Shown one piece after another: positions 1-9,673 of a DNA stretch of 64,000 bases (the first letter of the stretch is position 1; each line of letters opens with the position of its first letter). Location of the stretch: positions 2,728,001 through 2,792,000 of the forward strand of contig CP186339.1 of NCBI GenBank assembly GCA_049347715.1, in the 5' to 3' direction. The translations under genes and the position numbers were made by a program. The notes under the pieces are model-generated. The model was not told the DNA's origin. It was given only the letters and a program-made list of their open reading frames with translations, and made no database searches. This DNA comes from Thalassotalea_B piscium_A. Its GTDB lineage: Bacteria > Pseudomonadota > Gammaproteobacteria > Enterobacterales > Alteromonadaceae.

Positions 1-331
1 AAGTGTCGTTATAAAAGCTGTGGTATTTCTGATAGATTTAAAAAGCATCAGAGCATTTTATCATAAGGTTAAAAATTATACGTTACTTGATACACGTTAA
101 TCCTTGGAATTTAATGATCTGTATCAATTTAATTAAATTGGATTTAAAAAATAGCAGAATTTTTCATGACTTATGAACTTCCCCGAGTTTAACACTAAGA
201 GTATCTTTCATAATCATGCTAATAAAAACTCTAAAATCATGCTTTCATGAAGATTATTATCAAAGCTTTCAACAAGAAATATACTTAGCAAATAAAAAAC
301 TTATTCATATAGCGTACTAAAAGGAATACTC
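1..331. other. Intergenic stretch without a recognised gene
   Basis: This AT-rich leader region holds no coding sequence, repeat or RNA gene that I can support. It ends with a usable ribosome binding site (AAAGGA) in front of the short-chain dehydrogenase gene, so a promoter for that gene is expected here. I could not assign -35 and -10 boxes with confidence. Confidence 0.5.
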
Positions 332-1144
332 ATGCACAAAACAATCTTAATTACTGGCGCTACCGATGGTATAGGCTTAGAAACAGCAAAATTACTCGCC
401 GCTGATAGCCATAACTTAATCATACATGGCCGTAATCCTGAAAAGTTAAGCACTGTAACTCAGTTATTAGCAGAGATACCGAATGCTGGCACTATCACTG
501 GTTACCTAGCCGACCTATCTCACTTTTCTGATGTTGAAAAATTTGTAAACACTATTTTTCAACATCATGAACATCTTGATGTACTGATAAATAACGCAGG
601 TATTTTCAAAGTAAAACCTAGCATCACCTCTGATGGACTTGATATACGCTTTATTGTTAACACAATTTCTCCTTACTTCATTACCCAAGCACTTTCTCCT
701 TTACTTGGACATAACGGACGCGTAATCAACCTATCATCTGCCGCCCAAGCGCCTGTTAATATCCAAGCATTATCTGGAAAAGTAACACTTAGTGATATGG
801 AGGCTTATTCACAAAGTAAACTCGCCATCACAATGTGGAGTTATTACACTGCAGAACAAACAAAAAATATTGGTCCGAGTATTATTGCCGTTAATCCAGG
901 TTCATTACTTGCTTCGAAAATGGTTACTGAAGGGTTTGGTATTGAAGGTAAGGCATTAAGCATAGGCGCCACTGTATTAAAACGTATGGCGTTAGAAAAT
1001 GATATTCCAAATTATTCAGGTCAATACTTTGATAATGATAGTGGACAGTTTGCACTCCCTCACCCAGATGGTATCAACAGTCAAAAATCAAAAGAAGTAG
1101 TGGATGTTATAGAATCCATTATCAACAAAATGAAAACATCTTGA
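332..1144 (+). CDS. Short-chain dehydrogenase/reductase (SDR) family oxidoreductase
   Basis: A 270-residue classical SDR, predicted to be a cytosolic NAD(P)-dependent oxidoreductase. The Rossmann cofactor motif TGATDGIG lies at residues 8-15, the structural NNAG motif at 87-90, the catalytic Ser near 135 (NLSS) and the catalytic Tyr/Lys pair in YSQSK at 159-163. The ATG start follows AAAGGA at a normal distance. Its length fits the family. It stands alone, and the next gene (HU) is 260 bp away with its own leader. Substrate cannot be told from sequence; the family covers sugars, lipids, quinones and aldehydes. The family call is secure, the function is open. Confidence 0.9.
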   Translation: MHKTILITGATDGIGLETAKLLAADSHNLIIHGRNPEKLSTVTQLLAEIPNAGTITGYLADLSHFSDVEKFVNTIFQHHEHLDVLINNAGIFKVKPSITSDGLDIRFIVNTISPYFITQALSPLLGHNGRVINLSSAAQAPVNIQALSGKVTLSDMEAYSQSKLAITMWSYYTAEQTKNIGPSIIAVNPGSLLASKMVTEGFGIEGKALSIGATVLKRMALENDIPNYSGQYFDNDSGQFALPHPDGINSQKSKEVVDVIESIINKMKTS

Positions 1145-1407
1145 GATAATTGGTGCTAACTATCAAAAAGAATCAGTGAATATAATTCTCTTTAGGTGAT
1201 TATTTAACAGTAAACACGATGACATTATCAGTGTACTTTTGAGTATAGTCAGTGCTTGTGAGCGTTTTTTTGCTTAGCAAACAGTCAAAATGATAGTGTT
1301 TCTGCGCATTAACATTAATTTTGTGCATAAAAACAATTATTTCTATTGCTCAATCCACTGTTATTTCTTAGTATGTTACTGAAAATAATAATTAAGGGAT
1401 AGCAAAA

Positions 1408-1683
1408 ATGAATAAAAGTGAATTAGTAGCAAAAATCGCTGAAGGCGCAGACATTTCTAAAGCGTCAGCTGGTCGTGCATTAGATAGTTTAATTAGCTCT
1501 ATAACAGCTGAACTTGCTAGTGGCGGTGATGTAGCATTAGTGGGTTTTGGTACTTACAAAGTAAATGACCGTGCAGCTCGTACAGGCCGCAACCCACAAA
1601 CAGGTGCAGAGATTCAAATCGCTGCAGCTAAAGTACCAGCATTTAAAGCTGGTAAAGCATTAAAAGACGCTGTTAACGGTTAG
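1408..1683 (+). CDS. HU family DNA-binding protein
   Basis: A 91-residue histone-like protein that would bind and bend DNA as a dimer in the nucleoid. It has the HU N-terminal helices (start MNKSELVAKIAEGADIS) and the conserved beta-arm signature with GRNPQTG at residues 60-66, the part that reaches into the minor groove and carries the intercalating proline. The length matches HU-alpha/beta. The ATG is preceded by AAGGGA. The gene is monocistronic, with a strong hairpin directly after the stop. Whether it is the main HU (hupA/hupB) or an extra paralogue cannot be decided from this window. Confidence 0.95.
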   Translation: MNKSELVAKIAEGADISKASAGRALDSLISSITAELASGGDVALVGFGTYKVNDRAARTGRNPQTGAEIQIAAAKVPAFKAGKALKDAVNG

Positions 1684-1690
1684 TCATTTC

Positions 1691-1745
1691 AGGTCACAAA
1701 TTGTATCCCCTAAATACAGGATATACAATTTGTGACCTACTTTTA
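1691..1745 (+). terminator. Long perfect hairpin after the HU gene
   Basis: A 16-bp perfect inverted repeat (AGGTCACAAATTGTAT at 1691-1706 and its complement at 1723-1738) encloses a 16-nt loop and is followed by ACTTTTACCC. It sits 8 bp after the HU stop and 50 bp before the end of the convergent ZIP gene, so it probably terminates HU and may act in both directions. Confidence 0.75.
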
Positions 1746-1790
1746 CCCTTTCTATAAATAGTAATTCCCAACTAAGATCTGCTCATCCAA

Positions 1791-2525
1791 TCACGCTTTT
1801 GACAAAACAATTAAAACAGCTACAAAAATTCCACCTGCTAACGCAACAAAACTATATTTTTTCTGCTCTTGTTCTGCTTTCGGCAACAAATGAGTAGCGC
1901 CTACGTAGATTAATGCGCCTGCAGACAAGGATAACAAGGCACCTAACATATTATTGTCCAGTACACTTATCAAAGGGTACGAAACTAGCATACCTAAAGG
2001 TGTCGTTAGTGCTGCGGCAAAAAAAGCGAGCACCATCGCTTTTTTCTCGGAGAAACCTCCACGCACTAATAGTAGATAAGTGATAATGCCTTCAGGAAAT
2101 TCATGCAACACCATACCCGCTGTTGCAAGAAATCCTGTAAAAATACTTACGGCAAAGGCAATAGAATAAATAAACCCATCAATAAAAGAATGAAAACCAA
2201 TACCTATCATTGGAATAATGCCAATGCCATACTTCTCTTTTTCAGGATCTTTTTGACAAACTAACACTGAAAGAAAACGATTAAAGAGATGAAGACCAAA
2301 ATATCCAACAAGTAGATAAACAGCAGCATTAGGATTCATCGACAAAGCTTTGGGGATAATATGAAGAAAAGAAGCAGAAATGAGTACTCCCGCAGCAAAA
2401 CACATGAAATAAGTGATGTTACGCTGCCCCCATGCGACATATTTACGTATTATATATATTCCAACAGTAGTCACCACAGCCGCGAGGGAACTTGTTGCTA
2501 GAGCTGTCCAAAATGTATTTTCCAT
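1791..2525 (-). CDS. ZIP family divalent metal transporter
   Basis: A 244-residue inner-membrane protein with about seven to eight hydrophobic segments. It carries the two ZIP metal-site signatures: FHSFIDG at residues 111-117 and HEFPEG at 141-146, which supply the binuclear metal centre in the transport path. ZIP proteins usually import Zn, Fe or Mn into the cytosol; this short ZupT/GufA-like form could carry any of them. It begins 8 bp after a ferritin-like gene and is probably cotranscribed with it, which hints at iron or a related metal. Confidence 0.88.
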   Translation of the reverse strand: MENTFWTALATSSLAAVVTTVGIYIIRKYVAWGQRNITYFMCFAAGVLISASFLHIIPKALSMNPNAAVYLLVGYFGLHLFNRFLSVLVCQKDPEKEKYGIGIIPMIGIGFHSFIDGFIYSIAFAVSIFTGFLATAGMVLHEFPEGIITYLLLVRGGFSEKKAMVLAFFAAALTTPLGMLVSYPLISVLDNNMLGALLSLSAGALIYVGATHLLPKAEQEQKKYSFVALAGGIFVAVLIVLSKA

Positions 2526-2533
2526 GTCGCGTC

Positions 2534-2995
2534 CTATCTGATGCCTTGCTTACATTTTCTTTGGCCTAACCCGTTGCGATTTTTTCCTTTTCCCATACCT
2601 TTTTCAGTACATCGTTGAAAAGCAGGCAAATGATTTTCTTTAGAGGCTCTTTGCAGTCTTTTAAGTACCTCCTGAACATCTGGATATTGTACGGTTAAAT
2701 TAAGTAATCGTTCATACATCTCGGCATTGTTAATTTCATCTACCACCCCTAAATGACATGCCTCACTGATAGTATCTGGCACGTTTACCCGGCCATCCCA
2801 ATTATCTTTGGGGATGGGAATATCATATTTGATAAACAAAGGTAATAAGGCGTTAACATGTCGACCTTCGGCTTCTACGATATTAATAAATGGCCGTATC
2901 TCTCCAAACTTTTTAATTACAGCTTTATATGTTGCCCGTGATTTATACTCATCATCAATGGCTTCATTGAGTACCTTACTTAAATTTTCTGACAT
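2534..2995 (-). CDS. Ferritin-like four-helix protein, DUF2202 type
   Basis: A 153-residue, mostly helical protein. An N-terminal helix with paired acidic residues (EAIDDEYKSRATY), a second helix with EAEGRH near residues 41-46 and a later EINNAEMYERLL segment have the Glu/His spacing of ferritin-like diiron carboxylate bundles, as in the DUF2202 family. The C-terminal 25 residues are very basic (repeated GKG, KNRNG), a tail that could touch nucleic acid or membrane. The start is set by AGGAGA upstream. It is the first gene of a two-gene unit with the ZIP transporter. The diiron site is inferred from motif spacing only. Confidence 0.72.
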   Translation of the reverse strand: MSENLSKVLNEAIDDEYKSRATYKAVIKKFGEIRPFINIVEAEGRHVNALLPLFIKYDIPIPKDNWDGRVNVPDTISEACHLGVVDEINNAEMYERLLNLTVQYPDVQEVLKRLQRASKENHLPAFQRCTEKGMGKGKNRNGLGQRKCKQGIR

Positions 2996-3471
2996 AAGCC
3001 TCTCCTTAAATATTGATCTGATGATTAACGTAATATCTCTATTCGCTAGTTAAAAACACTATTAACATACTAGTAACAGACAGCTTCAATAGCATGTATA
3101 AACAAAGATAAAAACGACTAACCCCATTCATTAAAGATAGCTCTTTTTAAAGCCTTTTTACTTGATCTACTCCCTAATTATTGTTGTTACTTCAACTAAA
3201 ATGACAATTTCCTAAGTGAATAAGTCATTTTTACAGAAAATAACACTAAGTAAATAAGCACTTTTTTTACATTACTCACTTCATATAATTTCCCTTTAAA
3301 AGCCGTTTTAAGTAAACCTTATATTCAAGTATTTATATAATAGTTATTATTGAATGATCCACATCAACGAAATAAGTAAATTATTGTATTATAATAAAGT
3401 CTTACTAGGTGGTGACGCTTAATATTCTTTACGTTATTCCTACTTTTATTTAATACTTGGAGCCAGACCTC
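2996..3471. promoter_or_regulatory. Intergenic region with an FNR/CRP-like palindrome at 3354-3367
   Basis: This is a 476-bp divergent gap between the ferritin-like gene and the ABC export operon. ATGATCCACATCAA at 3354-3367 differs at one position from the FNR consensus TTGAT-N4-ATCAA. It lies about 105 bp before the export operon start and could control it. No coding sequence was recognised here. Confidence 0.35.
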
Positions 3472-4476
3472 ATGACGATACAATCAACACTAAAATCACT
3501 CAGTAAAATAGCTGCTTTGGCATTAGTGGGTGTCGGTGCTTGGTATACTTGGCAAACACTACAATCAAATAAACTCTCAGAACAACTGCCAGCAAGTGTT
3601 GTTTATGGTAATGGTCGTATTGAAGCGACAGAATATGATATTGCCACTAAACTTCCAGGTCGTTTGGTGGATGTATTAGTGCAAGAAGGCGACATGGTTA
3701 ATGCAGAGCAAACCTTAGCAACCATTGATACCGATGATCTTAATGCGCAACTCCGTGAAGCTAATGCAGGATTACGCGAAGCCATTGAATCACGAAAATA
3801 TGCCTTAGCAATTGTTGACCAATATAAAAGTGAACTCAACCTTGCAGAAACTAAATTGCGTCGATACGCGCAATTACTTGAACAAGGACATACTTCTCAG
3901 GAAACTGTGGATATGCAACGCACAGTTGCCACTTCAGCTGAAGCGGCTTTAAAAGCGGCCAATGTCAAAGTTATACAGTCTGATGCAGGCATTGAAGCGG
4001 CGAAAGCCAGAATTCAACGACTTGAAAGTAATATCGCCGACAGTACACTTAAAACACCGATTAGAGGTCGAATTTTATATCGTCTCGCAGAACCAGGAGA
4101 AGTATTAGGTAGTGGCGGTAAAGTCCTTACTGTTCTTGATCTCACCGATGTTTACATGAGCATTTATTTACCAACGTCTGAAGCAGGTAAAGTCACGGTT
4201 GGCTCACAAGCTCGCATTATTCTCGACGCTATACCAGAATATATATTACCCGCGACAGTCTCATTTGTTTCAGCTCAGGCACAATTTACACCTAAGTCAG
4301 TAGAAACTCGCGATGAACGCGACAAACTTATGTTTCGTGTCAAAGTAAAAATAGATCCCTTACTACTTAAAGAACATATAGAACAAGTGAAAACTGGCGT
4401 TCCTGGTCTTGCTTATGTGTTATTAGCTCCAGAGAAAGAATGGCCAGAAAAATTACAGGTGAGAGTTCCTGAATAA
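3472..4476 (+). CDS. HlyD/membrane-fusion periplasmic adaptor of an ABC exporter (YhiI-like)
   Basis: A 334-residue adaptor with one N-terminal membrane anchor (LAALALVGVGAWYTW region), a biotinyl-lipoyl-like segment (GRLVDVLVQEGDMV), a long alpha-helical hairpin over residues ~90-195 and a beta-barrel domain. It should link an inner-membrane ABC exporter to an outer-membrane channel. An upstream in-frame TTG at 3457 exists. I prefer ATG 3472 because GGAG at 3459-3462 is correctly spaced for it and would lie inside the coding region of the longer form. The stop overlaps the start of the next gene (TAATG), so the three genes form an operon. Confidence 0.88.
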   Translation: MTIQSTLKSLSKIAALALVGVGAWYTWQTLQSNKLSEQLPASVVYGNGRIEATEYDIATKLPGRLVDVLVQEGDMVNAEQTLATIDTDDLNAQLREANAGLREAIESRKYALAIVDQYKSELNLAETKLRRYAQLLEQGHTSQETVDMQRTVATSAEAALKAANVKVIQSDAGIEAAKARIQRLESNIADSTLKTPIRGRILYRLAEPGEVLGSGGKVLTVLDLTDVYMSIYLPTSEAGKVTVGSQARIILDAIPEYILPATVSFVSAQAQFTPKSVETRDERDKLMFRVKVKIDPLLLKEHIEQVKTGVPGLAYVLLAPEKEWPEKLQVRVPE

Positions 4477-7256
4477 TGTCGGATATAACACCAATCAACA
4501 AAGTCGCAACACATGTTGCCAAACTTACGAACATCAGTCATCGCTATGGCAATAATGTAGCCCTGGAAGATATTAATTTATCATTACCAGCTGGCAGTAT
4601 GGTGGGGTTAATTGGCCCCGACGGTGTAGGTAAGTCCAGTTTACTTGCCCTAATCGCTGGTGCTCGCGAAATGCAAACCGGCGATATAGAGGTATTAAAT
4701 GGCGATATGCGAAATAGCCATTTTCGCAATTCAGTTTCACCACGTATAGCTTATATGCCCCAAGGATTAGGTAAAAATTTATACCCTACGTTATCCGTTT
4801 TTGAAAATATCGATTTCTTTGGGCGTTTGTTTGGTCAAGAACAACACGAGCGTAAACGTCGTATTAACGACTTGCTTGAAAGCACTGGGTTAGAAGCCTT
4901 TGCTGATCGCCCTGCAGATAAACTTTCAGGTGGAATGAAGCAAAAACTTGGCTTATGTTGCGCATTAATTCATGATCCTGAACTATTGATTTTAGATGAA
5001 CCGACTACAGGTGTCGATCCCTTATCTCGTCGTCAGTTTTGGCAACTTATTGATCGTATTCGTAGTCGTCAAAAAAACATGAGTGTCCTAGTAGCTACGG
5101 CTTATATGGAAGAAGCTGACGATTTTGACTGGTTAGTTGCCATGGATGATGGCAAAGTAATAGGTACAGGAAGTCCTGCCGAAATAAAAGCTAGAACGTC
5201 ACAAACCACATTAGATGAAGCTTTTATTTCCTTATTACCCGAAGAAAAACGCCATAATCATCATGTGCTTGTTGTCCCACCTCGACAACAGAATTCAGAA
5301 ACCACAGAAGCTGCCATTACCGCTACAGAACTGACAAAAAGCTTTGGCGATTTTACTGCCGTTAATAAAGTGAGTTTATCTATTGAACGTGGTGAAATTT
5401 TTGGCTTTTTAGGCTCAAATGGTTGTGGAAAAACCACCACTATGAAAATGCTAACCGGTTTACAGCCTGCAACTAGTGGTGAAGCGAAATTATTCGGTCA
5501 AAAAGTAGATGCTCATAATATAGAAACCCGCAAACGTGTTGGTTTTATGTCGCAAGCATTTTCACTGTATAGTGAGCTCACTGTGCAACAAAATATGGTA
5601 TTACATGCTCGCTTGTTTCATTTACCTTCTGAACAGATTCCAGAGCGTGTTAATACACTCATTACACGTTTTAACTTAGAAGAATACCGTGATAATTTCC
5701 CCAGTGATTTACCCCTTGGTATTCGTCAACGTCTATCATTAGCGGTAGCCGTTGTTCATAACCCTGAAATGCTAATACTTGATGAGCCTACCTCAGGAGT
5801 CGACCCGGTCGCTCGTGATGATTTTTGGGAACTTTTAATTGAATTATCTCGAGAACAGGGTGTTACCATTTTTATCTCCACCCATTTCATGGATGAAGCT
5901 GCACGTTGTGACCGTATCTCTTTAATGCATGCAGGTAAAATACTTGCCAGCGATACACCAAAGGCGCTTTGCGAAACCCGAGGTGTAGATACCTTAGAAG
6001 CTGCTTTCATCGCTTATTTAGAAGAAGCTGTAGCCAATTCAACAACTACAACTACCTCATCAACTTCCAATAAAAAAGTCGATGCCTTAATTTCAGCACC
6101 AAGTACGCATAAAAATAATACCAATGCCTCTTTTAGCTTATTAAGATTATTCGGTTATGCCCATCGAGAAGCGTTGGAATTATGGCGAGATCCAATACGT
6201 TTAACTTTTGCAATGCTAGGTTCAATCATACTCATGTTTATTCTTGGTTATGGTATTACTTTTGATGTAGAAGACCTTAGCTTTGCAGTTCTGGATCAAG
6301 ATCAAACCCCTGAAAGCCGAGACTATATTCAGAATATGGCAGGCTCTCGGTATTTTATTCGTAAAGCTGACATTAATAACCCGACAGAACTTGACCGACG
6401 TATGCGCAGCGGAGAGATCAGCGTTGCTGTTGAAATTCCACCTAACTTTGGACATCAATTAAAACGTAACAGAAAACCAGAAATTGTTGTCTGGATCGAT
6501 GGAGCTATGCCCTTTCGTGCAGAAACAATAAAAGGATACATATCAGGCACTTATTACTCATACATGACTGATTTATCGTTAAGAACTTATGGTGTAGTAC
6601 CTAACCTTATCCCTGCGGATATTGCATCACGTTATCGTTACAATCAAGATTTTAAAAGTATCGAAGCTATGGTCCCTGCTGTTATTCCTTTGTTACTTGT
6701 ATTCATACCCGCCATCCTAATGGCGCTTGGCGTTGTCCGTGAAAAAGAATTAGGGTCTATCACCAACTTGTATGTTACCCCTGTTACACGGCTAGAGTTT
6801 GTTATTGGTAAACAGCTCCCCTATATTTTTGTTAGCATGATTAGTTTTTTTGGCTTAGTTTGGTTAGCTGTTTATGTGTTTGGTGTTCCATTTAAAGGAA
6901 GCTTATGGGCACTCAGTGTAACCGCTTTACTTTATGTCACATGTACCACGGGAGTAGGACTGTTAATTTCAGCTTTTACCAAAACACAAATTTCTGCTTT
7001 GGCTGCTACTACAGTTGTAGTATTGATGATTGCAGTTAATTTCTGTGGGCTAATTCATCCGGTCTCATCATTAGAAGGCCTTGGAGCTGTCATTGGCAAG
7101 TTATTTCCAACCACCTACTTCCTTGAAGCTTGCCGAGGAGTATTCAATAAAGCGCTTACTTTTTCAGATCTAACACCGCAGATTTTGCCTTTGATAGCGT
7201 TTATACCTGTGCTGACTTTAGCCAGTGTATATTTACTTCCGAAACAGGATAAATAG
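4476..7256 (+). CDS. rbbA: RbbA-type fused ABC transporter: two ATPase domains plus ABC-2 permease
   Basis: A 926-residue fusion with the order ATPase-ATPase-permease, the layout and length of E. coli RbbA/YhiH (about 911 aa). The first P-loop is GPDGVGKSS at residues 47-55, with LSGGMKQ and LLILDEPTTG. The second P-loop is GSNGCGKTT near 317, with LDEPTSG; its signature is degenerate (LPLGIRQ instead of LSGGQ). The C-terminal third has one early membrane helix, a periplasmic loop, then five or six helices of the ABC-2 type. It overlaps the adaptor gene by one base and is followed 2 bp later by a second permease. RbbA was described as ribosome-associated in E. coli, but this context supports export. 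Confidence 0.9.
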   Translation: MSDITPINKVATHVAKLTNISHRYGNNVALEDINLSLPAGSMVGLIGPDGVGKSSLLALIAGAREMQTGDIEVLNGDMRNSHFRNSVSPRIAYMPQGLGKNLYPTLSVFENIDFFGRLFGQEQHERKRRINDLLESTGLEAFADRPADKLSGGMKQKLGLCCALIHDPELLILDEPTTGVDPLSRRQFWQLIDRIRSRQKNMSVLVATAYMEEADDFDWLVAMDDGKVIGTGSPAEIKARTSQTTLDEAFISLLPEEKRHNHHVLVVPPRQQNSETTEAAITATELTKSFGDFTAVNKVSLSIERGEIFGFLGSNGCGKTTTMKMLTGLQPATSGEAKLFGQKVDAHNIETRKRVGFMSQAFSLYSELTVQQNMVLHARLFHLPSEQIPERVNTLITRFNLEEYRDNFPSDLPLGIRQRLSLAVAVVHNPEMLILDEPTSGVDPVARDDFWELLIELSREQGVTIFISTHFMDEAARCDRISLMHAGKILASDTPKALCETRGVDTLEAAFIAYLEEAVANSTTTTTSSTSNKKVDALISAPSTHKNNTNASFSLLRLFGYAHREALELWRDPIRLTFAMLGSIILMFILGYGITFDVEDLSFAVLDQDQTPESRDYIQNMAGSRYFIRKADINNPTELDRRMRSGEISVAVEIPPNFGHQLKRNRKPEIVVWIDGAMPFRAETIKGYISGTYYSYMTDLSLRTYGVVPNLIPADIASRYRYNQDFKSIEAMVPAVIPLLLVFIPAILMALGVVREKELGSITNLYVTPVTRLEFVIGKQLPYIFVSMISFFGLVWLAVYVFGVPFKGSLWALSVTALLYVTCTTGVGLLISAFTKTQISALAATTVVVLMIAVNFCGLIHPVSSLEGLGAVIGKLFPTTYFLEACRGVFNKALTFSDLTPQILPLIAFIPVLTLASVYLLPKQDK

Positions 7257-7258
7257 CC

Positions 7259-8380
7259 ATGAAACATCGCGGTAATATATTTCATCTAGGTATAAAAGAA
7301 TTACGGAGTTTGTGGCGCGACAAAGTGTTACTACTATTCGTAATATTCGCCTTTACCGGCTTGATCTACGTTGTCTCTTCAGCCACCTCGATAGAATTAA
7401 ATAATGCCCCTATTGCTGTTGTTGATGAAGATCAGTCGCAATTATCAACGCGTATTATCAACGCCTTTTACGGTCCCTATTTCAAAAAACCTGATATTAT
7501 CGCGTTAAGCGACGTTGATCCCGCTTTAGATACAGGAACTTACACCTTTGTTTTAAATATTCCCCCTTATTTCGAACGTGATGTACTGGCAGGAAAACAA
7601 CCAACACTGCAAGTGAATATCGATGCAACTCGTATGTCACAAGCCTTTATTGGTGACAATTACATCCAAACCATAATCGGTGCTGAAATCAATGAATTTG
7701 TTAAAGGGTATCGAGAAGTTTATACATTACCTTTACAACAAACTTCGCACATTATGTTTAACCCCAACATGACGAGTGTTTGGTTCGGTAGTGTAATGGA
7801 GTTAATGAATGTCATTACCATGATTTCAATTATCCTAACCGGGGCGGCGGTTATTAGAGAACGAGAACACGGCACACTCGAACATTTACTTGTAATGCCA
7901 TTAACGCCTTTTGAAATCGTTGTTGCTAAAATTTGGGCTAATGGTTTAGTGATCCTACTACTTGCTACTTTTACATTGTTTGTTGTCATCGAAGGATTCT
8001 TACAAGTGCCTATTCATGGCTCAGCGGCCTTATTTTTATTGGGTGCGGCTACACACTTGTTTGCAACGACCTCACTCGGCATATTACTGGGTACCCAAGC
8101 GCGTACTATGCCACAATTAGGATTATTAATGATCCTGATCTTACTACCATTACAAATGCTTTCTGGAGGGGTAACGCCGAGAGAAAGTATGCCTGATATT
8201 GTTCAAAATATTATGCTATTTGCCCCGACTACTCACTTTGTAAAATTTGCCCAAGCAATACTTTATCGAGGTGCAGGATGGGATGTGGTTTGGCCTTATT
8301 TTCTTTCCTTAATTGCTATAGGAACAGTCTTTTTTGTATTTGCATTAGCTCGCTTTCGTAAGTCAGTAGCGCTTAGTTAA
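7259..8380 (+). CDS. ABC-2 family permease (YhhJ-like)
   Basis: A 373-residue membrane protein that pairs with the permease half of the preceding fusion. It has an N-terminal helix (VLLLFVIFAFTGLIYVVS), a periplasmic domain of about 130 residues, and a C-terminal cluster of five helices containing the ABC-2 signature GAAVIREREHGTLEHLLVMP near residues 197-216. It starts 2 bp after rbbA and completes the yhiI-rbbA-yhhJ order known from enterobacteria. Substrate is unknown; related systems export drugs or hydrophobic compounds. An imperfect hairpin after the stop closes the operon. Confidence 0.9.
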   Translation: MKHRGNIFHLGIKELRSLWRDKVLLLFVIFAFTGLIYVVSSATSIELNNAPIAVVDEDQSQLSTRIINAFYGPYFKKPDIIALSDVDPALDTGTYTFVLNIPPYFERDVLAGKQPTLQVNIDATRMSQAFIGDNYIQTIIGAEINEFVKGYREVYTLPLQQTSHIMFNPNMTSVWFGSVMELMNVITMISIILTGAAVIREREHGTLEHLLVMPLTPFEIVVAKIWANGLVILLLATFTLFVVIEGFLQVPIHGSAALFLLGAATHLFATTSLGILLGTQARTMPQLGLLMILILLPLQMLSGGVTPRESMPDIVQNIMLFAPTTHFVKFAQAILYRGAGWDVVWPYFLSLIAIGTVFFVFALARFRKSVALS

Positions 8381-8412
8381 GTATTACTCTTAGCAACATA
8401 AATTGATTGTAA

Positions 8413-8451
8413 AGCTTATGCGTGAATACACATTTATTCACGCTATAAGCT
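8413..8451 (+). terminator. Imperfect hairpin after the rbbA operon
   Basis: AGCTTATGCGTGAATA and an almost complementary TATTCACGCTATAAGCT enclose a short loop. There is no clear T-run, so it may stabilise the 3' end rather than act as a classical intrinsic terminator. Confidence 0.4.
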
Positions 8452-8656
8452 CAAATACAGAGAAAATTTTCGGCTTTTTATCAAGTTAAACCCTACTCCA
8501 CCACGCGTAATCAACTCACTTGTAAATAAGCTATACCACTCAATAACGCCTTATATAACTTAACCATAATATGATTAGAATCAATAATAATTCGAAGGCT
8601 GTACGCTATAATTAAAATATTAGATTAAATGTTTTATAATTGAGAGGTAAATAAAA

Positions 8657-9649
8657 ATGTTCGAGTTATTTACCCATTTCGCTACTTGGTTAGTTGTTGA
8701 TGTTTTAGGTCTATCAAAAGCCACAAAGTTAGGTGATGCCCTCCACTTCTTTATTGAAGATACCACTAAAATATTCTTTTTACTGCTCATCATGATTTAC
8801 GTTATTGCGCTGTTAAGAGCATCAATGAATGTAGAACGTGTACGTGACTATTTAGCAGGTAAACACAAAGGGGTTGGCTACTTATTAGGGGCGAGTTTTG
8901 GCGCTATCACTCCATTTTGTTCATGTTCAAGTATTCCGGTATTCCTAGGTTTTACCTCTGCAGGTATTCCTGTAGGTATTACCATGTCCTTCCTTATAAC
9001 CTCACCATTAATCAATGAAGTTGCGGTATTATTATTGCTTGGCCTATTAGGCTGGAAATTTACAATCCTTTACGTGATAGTTGGCATGTTAGTGGGTATT
9101 TTAGGTGGTGTATTTCTTGATGCCATCAAGGCTGAGCGTTGGTTACAATCATTTGCAGCAAAGGCGTTAGAACGTGGAAAAAACACTTCTACTAACTCGC
9201 TAAGCGAAGACCCTATCCCCTTAACCTTTAAAGCACGCCATACTTTCGCAAAAGAAGAAATGTTAGAAATATTTGGGCGAGTATGGAAGTGGGTGATCAT
9301 AGGTGTCGGTTTAGGTGCCGCCTTACACGGTTTTGTTCCAGACGGCTGGATACAAAATCATTTGGGGGATGGTCAATGGTGGTCGGTTCCAGCGGCGGTA
9401 TTACTTGGCATTCCTTTGTATTCTAATGCCACTGGAGTTATTCCTGTAATGGAAAGTTTAATTACGAAAGGACTCCCCATTGGTACCACACTCGCATTTT
9501 GTATGAGTACTGTGGCAGCAAGCTTCCCAGAATTTATTTTATTAAAACAAGTTATGCAGTGGCGATTACTCGCCGTACTTTTTTTATTACTACTTACTGC
9601 ATTTACCTTAGTGGGTTGGATTTTTAATTTTCTAACACCATTTATTTAA
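8657..9649 (+). CDS. ArsP/UPF0718-type permease
   Basis: A 330-residue inner-membrane permease of the ArsP_1/DUF318 family, with about eight to ten helices in two halves. The family hallmark PFCSCSS (residues ~94-100) with a following GIPVGITMSFLITSPLINE segment is clear, and the second half has the related IPLYSNATGVIPV. Known relatives export trivalent organoarsenicals, but many members are uncharacterised and sit beside small thiol proteins, as here. The start follows GAGAGG. A CxxC mini-thioredoxin gene follows 24 bp later and is surely its partner. Arsenic specificity is not shown, because no ars regulator or arsenate reductase lies nearby. Confidence 0.85.
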   Translation: MFELFTHFATWLVVDVLGLSKATKLGDALHFFIEDTTKIFFLLLIMIYVIALLRASMNVERVRDYLAGKHKGVGYLLGASFGAITPFCSCSSIPVFLGFTSAGIPVGITMSFLITSPLINEVAVLLLLGLLGWKFTILYVIVGMLVGILGGVFLDAIKAERWLQSFAAKALERGKNTSTNSLSEDPIPLTFKARHTFAKEEMLEIFGRVWKWVIIGVGLGAALHGFVPDGWIQNHLGDGQWWSVPAAVLLGIPLYSNATGVIPVMESLITKGLPIGTTLAFCMSTVAASFPEFILLKQVMQWRLLAVLFLLLLTAFTLVGWIFNFLTPFI

Positions 9650-9673
9650 CGCCTTAATTTAATGGAAATTATC

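Noticed and set aside
8560..8656. A MerR- or ArsR-type operator before the ArsP-like gene
   Set aside because: Only AT-rich partial dyads are visible and no matching regulator gene lies nearby.
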